From: Halieaceae bacterium
GTDB lineage: Bacteria > Pseudomonadota > Gammaproteobacteria > Pseudomonadales > Halieaceae
Length of the DNA stretch: 6,882 nt
Assembly: GCA_011523115.1 (NCBI GenBank)
Contig: WTHO01000183.1
Location: 10,169-17,050 of the forward strand
Direction of reading: 5' to 3'
Position 1 is the stretch's first letter. Each line of letters opens with the position of its first letter. The notes under the pieces are model-generated. The model had not been told where the DNA came from and did no database searches. It saw only the letters and a program-made list of their open reading frames with translations. A program made the position numbers and the translations under genes. Below, piece by piece: positions 5,257-6,882 of this stretch.

Positions 5257-5663
5257 TCCTTTGGATGGTTCTGGGATGCGGGTGCCTGCATTTTATGTAG
5301 TGCCCGCAGTTTCTCTTCCAACAGCTCGGTGAAGATGGCGAAATCGCCGTCGCAGGCCTTTAGCGCATCGCTATCCAATAACATTTCGACCCGATGGCCG
5401 TGATCCGCGACCACGCAGGGCAACTCCCCCACGACAGCATCCAGCAGGCTCTCCGGCGCCTCGTCGCGATGTAACCAGATGATGTTCGGCTCAGTTTCAG
5501 CACGGCTTCGCCAAGCCGATTTGCCCAGCGGGTTCCAGCCGTGGGAGATATCGCACAGCGCGCAGCTCTCGCGCCCCAGGCACTTTCCCAGGACATATTG
5601 GAGCTCGCCCAGCAATGAACCCTCTGCATTGAACAGGGCGAATACTTGTATGTCTCGTTTCAT
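5253..5663 (-). CDS. Conserved-looking hypothetical protein with CxxCDxxH motif
   Basis: This 136-residue protein has no signal peptide or membrane segment, so it is probably cytoplasmic. It begins with a strand and FNAEGSLLGELQYVLGKCLG, then RESCALCDISHGW, giving C34, C37, D38 and H41. A strand, IIWLHRDE, follows at 61-68, then ELPCVVADHGHRVEMLL at 80-96. The final helix (107-125) is charged and the tail polar. The paired cysteines with a nearby histidine could bind a metal or act as a thiol redox site, but I cannot name the family or function. The ATG at 5663 has no good ribosome binding site, though no better in-frame start is seen. It is convergent with the exported gene at 4537-5256 (four-base overlap, where TTAA provides both stops) and divergent, 75 bases away, from the metalloprotease gene. 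Confidence 0.72.
   Translation of the reverse strand: MKRDIQVFALFNAEGSLLGELQYVLGKCLGRESCALCDISHGWNPLGKSAWRSRAETEPNIIWLHRDEAPESLLDAVVGELPCVVADHGHRVEMLLDSDALKACDGDFAIFTELLEEKLRALHKMQAPASQNHPKD
5277..5294 (+). terminator. Weak hairpin plus T-run after the third exported gene
   Basis: TGCGG (5277-5281) pairs with CTGCA (5286-5290), including one G-T wobble, around a four-base loop. TTTT follows at 5291-5294. It is 21 bases past the TAA and inside the 3' end of the opposing gene. The stem is weak, so this is only a candidate. Confidence 0.28.
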
Positions 5664-5738
5664 ACGTTCTGGACACTTGCTATGGTCATGGTTAGTGTGA
5701 AATGTACACCGATGAAGTTTCAGCTTGAGGAGTCAAGG

Positions 5739-6882
5739 ATGCACCCGCTGTTTCATACGCTCGTCTTTTTTGCGCTATTGCTCGCGAGCACCGTGAGTAA
5801 GGGCGATACGTTCTTTCCAACCGTCCAGTTCACGCTGAACCCGCATGCGGATCAGCCGCAAACTGTGGGATCTTTGGCAGGTAGCCGGGTCGTCAAAGGA
5901 GACAGACTTGAGTTGTCTTCCACCGATGGCCAGCAGTTCAGCTTTGTTATCCAATCCTCTCGCCTGACCAAAGCGGGTAACCGCATGGTCAGGGGGCGCT
6001 CTGAGGATGGCGCCGAGCTTTTACTGGGCATCAACGCCTCTGGCGAAGTGCTGGGGTCCGTTCGCGCCGACGGAGAGCATTACCAGCTGCGGGATCGTGG
6101 CGGCGTTGTCCAGATGGCGTGGTCTGACAGCCAACTGAACAAGCAGAACCGACGGCGTCGAGGTACCTCTGACGTGCAGCTCGAGGTCGCTCCGGTCGTT
6201 AGGGAACGAGCAATCCGTCTCGACTATCCGGTAATGAAAAATGCCCCTCGCACCGAGGCTGCCTACCCCACATACCGGACCGGCCCGGCTCAGATTGACT
6301 TGCTGGTTTACTACCAGGCCGGCTTCCCCGACGACCCAGACCTTGTGGTCGACACGGTGCTTGAGGTGGCCAATACGGCGTTCGCTGATAGCAACATCGA
6401 CCTGCAGTTAAACGTAGCGGGGCTCGTCTCTCTGGATATTCCCACCGAATTACAAGAGACCCTGCTGCCGAAAATGCGCAGAGGCGAGAGTCCGTTCTCA
6501 ACAATTGAGGCAGATCGGAGTTTCTATGATGCTGATCTGGCGGTCGCACTACTGCACTCGGTTCCTGAGGATGATGATGCCTGTGGAATCGCTAACGTGG
6601 GCGTGTATCAAGGTCTGCCGTGGCGGGGTGGATTTGCCTCCACCGTGTTGTGGCAGCCGGGCGGTTCATCAGACGACGGTAGTTTCTGCACCGAAACGAC
6701 CTTTGCCCATGAGATAGGGCACTTACTGGGTTCCCTGCATGAGCGGCGTATTGCTGAAGAGGGCGATCAGGCTGCCTATGATTACAGTTGGGGGCACGTT
6801 GAGGCTTCCCCGCGCTTCAAGACAATTATGAGCTACGGGGATGAGTATGAGGCGCCCTATTTTTCCAACCCCAGACTGGATG
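5739..6882 (+). CDS. Secreted metzincin-type zinc metalloprotease, 3' end outside window
   Basis: The frame is open from the ATG at 5739, with AGGAG at 5728-5732 six bases upstream, to the window end. It gives 381 residues with no stop. A hydrophobic N-terminus (7-19) is a likely signal peptide with an uncertain cleavage site near 17-22. Residues about 23-180 look like a beta-rich pro-region and contain RRRR at 138-141, a possible processing site. The catalytic domain starts near AQIDLLVYYQ (184-193) and has DLAVALLHSVP (276-286) and CGIANV (282 region) typical of reprolysin-like folds. The zinc site is HEIGHLLGSLH (324-334), with ligands H324, H328 and H334 and base E325. The Met-turn IMSYG has its Met at 364, followed by FSNP. 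C282 and C317 may pair. It should be an exported endopeptidase of the M12-like metzincin group. Substrate and any C-terminal sorting domain are unseen. Confidence 0.9.
   Translation, partial: MHPLFHTLVFFALLLASTVSKGDTFFPTVQFTLNPHADQPQTVGSLAGSRVVKGDRLELSSTDGQQFSFVIQSSRLTKAGNRMVRGRSEDGAELLLGINASGEVLGSVRADGEHYQLRDRGGVVQMAWSDSQLNKQNRRRRGTSDVQLEVAPVVRERAIRLDYPVMKNAPRTEAAYPTYRTGPAQIDLLVYYQAGFPDDPDLVVDTVLEVANTAFADSNIDLQLNVAGLVSLDIPTELQETLLPKMRRGESPFSTIEADRSFYDADLAVALLHSVPEDDDACGIANVGVYQGLPWRGGFASTVLWQPGGSSDDGSFCTETTFAHEIGHLLGSLHERRIAEEGDQAAYDYSWGHVEASPRFKTIMSYGDEYEAPYFSNPRLD

Noticed and set aside
5664..5738. Divergent promoter pair between the CxxCDxxH gene and the protease
   Set aside because: Promoters must be near, but I found no hexamer pair with correct spacing on either strand, so no site is annotated.
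6199..6549. Minus-strand 116-codon frame opposite the metalloprotease
   Set aside because: The plus strand encodes the conserved start of the metzincin catalytic domain here, and the minus frame has no motif.

Overview
This window looks like chromosomal DNA from a Gram-negative bacterium, most likely a gammaproteobacterium. The base composition is moderately GC-rich, most genes have AGGAG-type ribosome binding sites, and there are several Sec signal peptides, a membrane diguanylate cyclase and a membrane di-iron desaturase. A marine heterotroph such as a Halieaceae (OM60/NOR5) relative would fit, but that is a guess from gene content. There are eight genes, two of them cut by the window edges. 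I see no tRNA, rRNA, CRISPR array, insertion sequence or phage gene.

Layout. The C-terminal end of an acyl-CoA dehydrogenase (1-264) is followed by a multi-pass membrane GGDEF protein (310-1425). A GNAT acetyltransferase (1415-1897, minus strand) converges on it with an 11-base overlap. A divergent 229-base gap leads to a membrane fatty acid desaturase-family protein (2127-2972). Next is a 308-base non-coding stretch (2973-3280) with two possible terminator hairpins and a 17-base tandem repeat.

The most distinctive part is 3281-5256, with three consecutive same-strand genes that each begin with a Sec signal peptide. The first (3281-3985) and third (4537-5256) each appear to be an internal duplication of a roughly 100-residue alpha/beta module resembling dimeric alpha-beta barrel (NIPSNAP/ABM-type) folds. 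The middle one (4057-4449) is an AhpD/carboxymuconolactone-decarboxylase-type protein with an intact CxxCxxxH centre, which is unusual for an exported protein. The adjacency suggests a small periplasmic module, possibly redox or small-molecule handling. Joint function is inference only, and a possible intrinsic terminator lies between the first two genes.

A minus-strand gene of unknown function with a CxxCDxxH motif (5253-5663) converges on the third exported gene with a 4-base overlap. It is divergent from a secreted metzincin-type zinc metalloprotease (5739 to the window end), whose HExxHxxGxxH site and Met-turn are visible but whose C-terminus is not.
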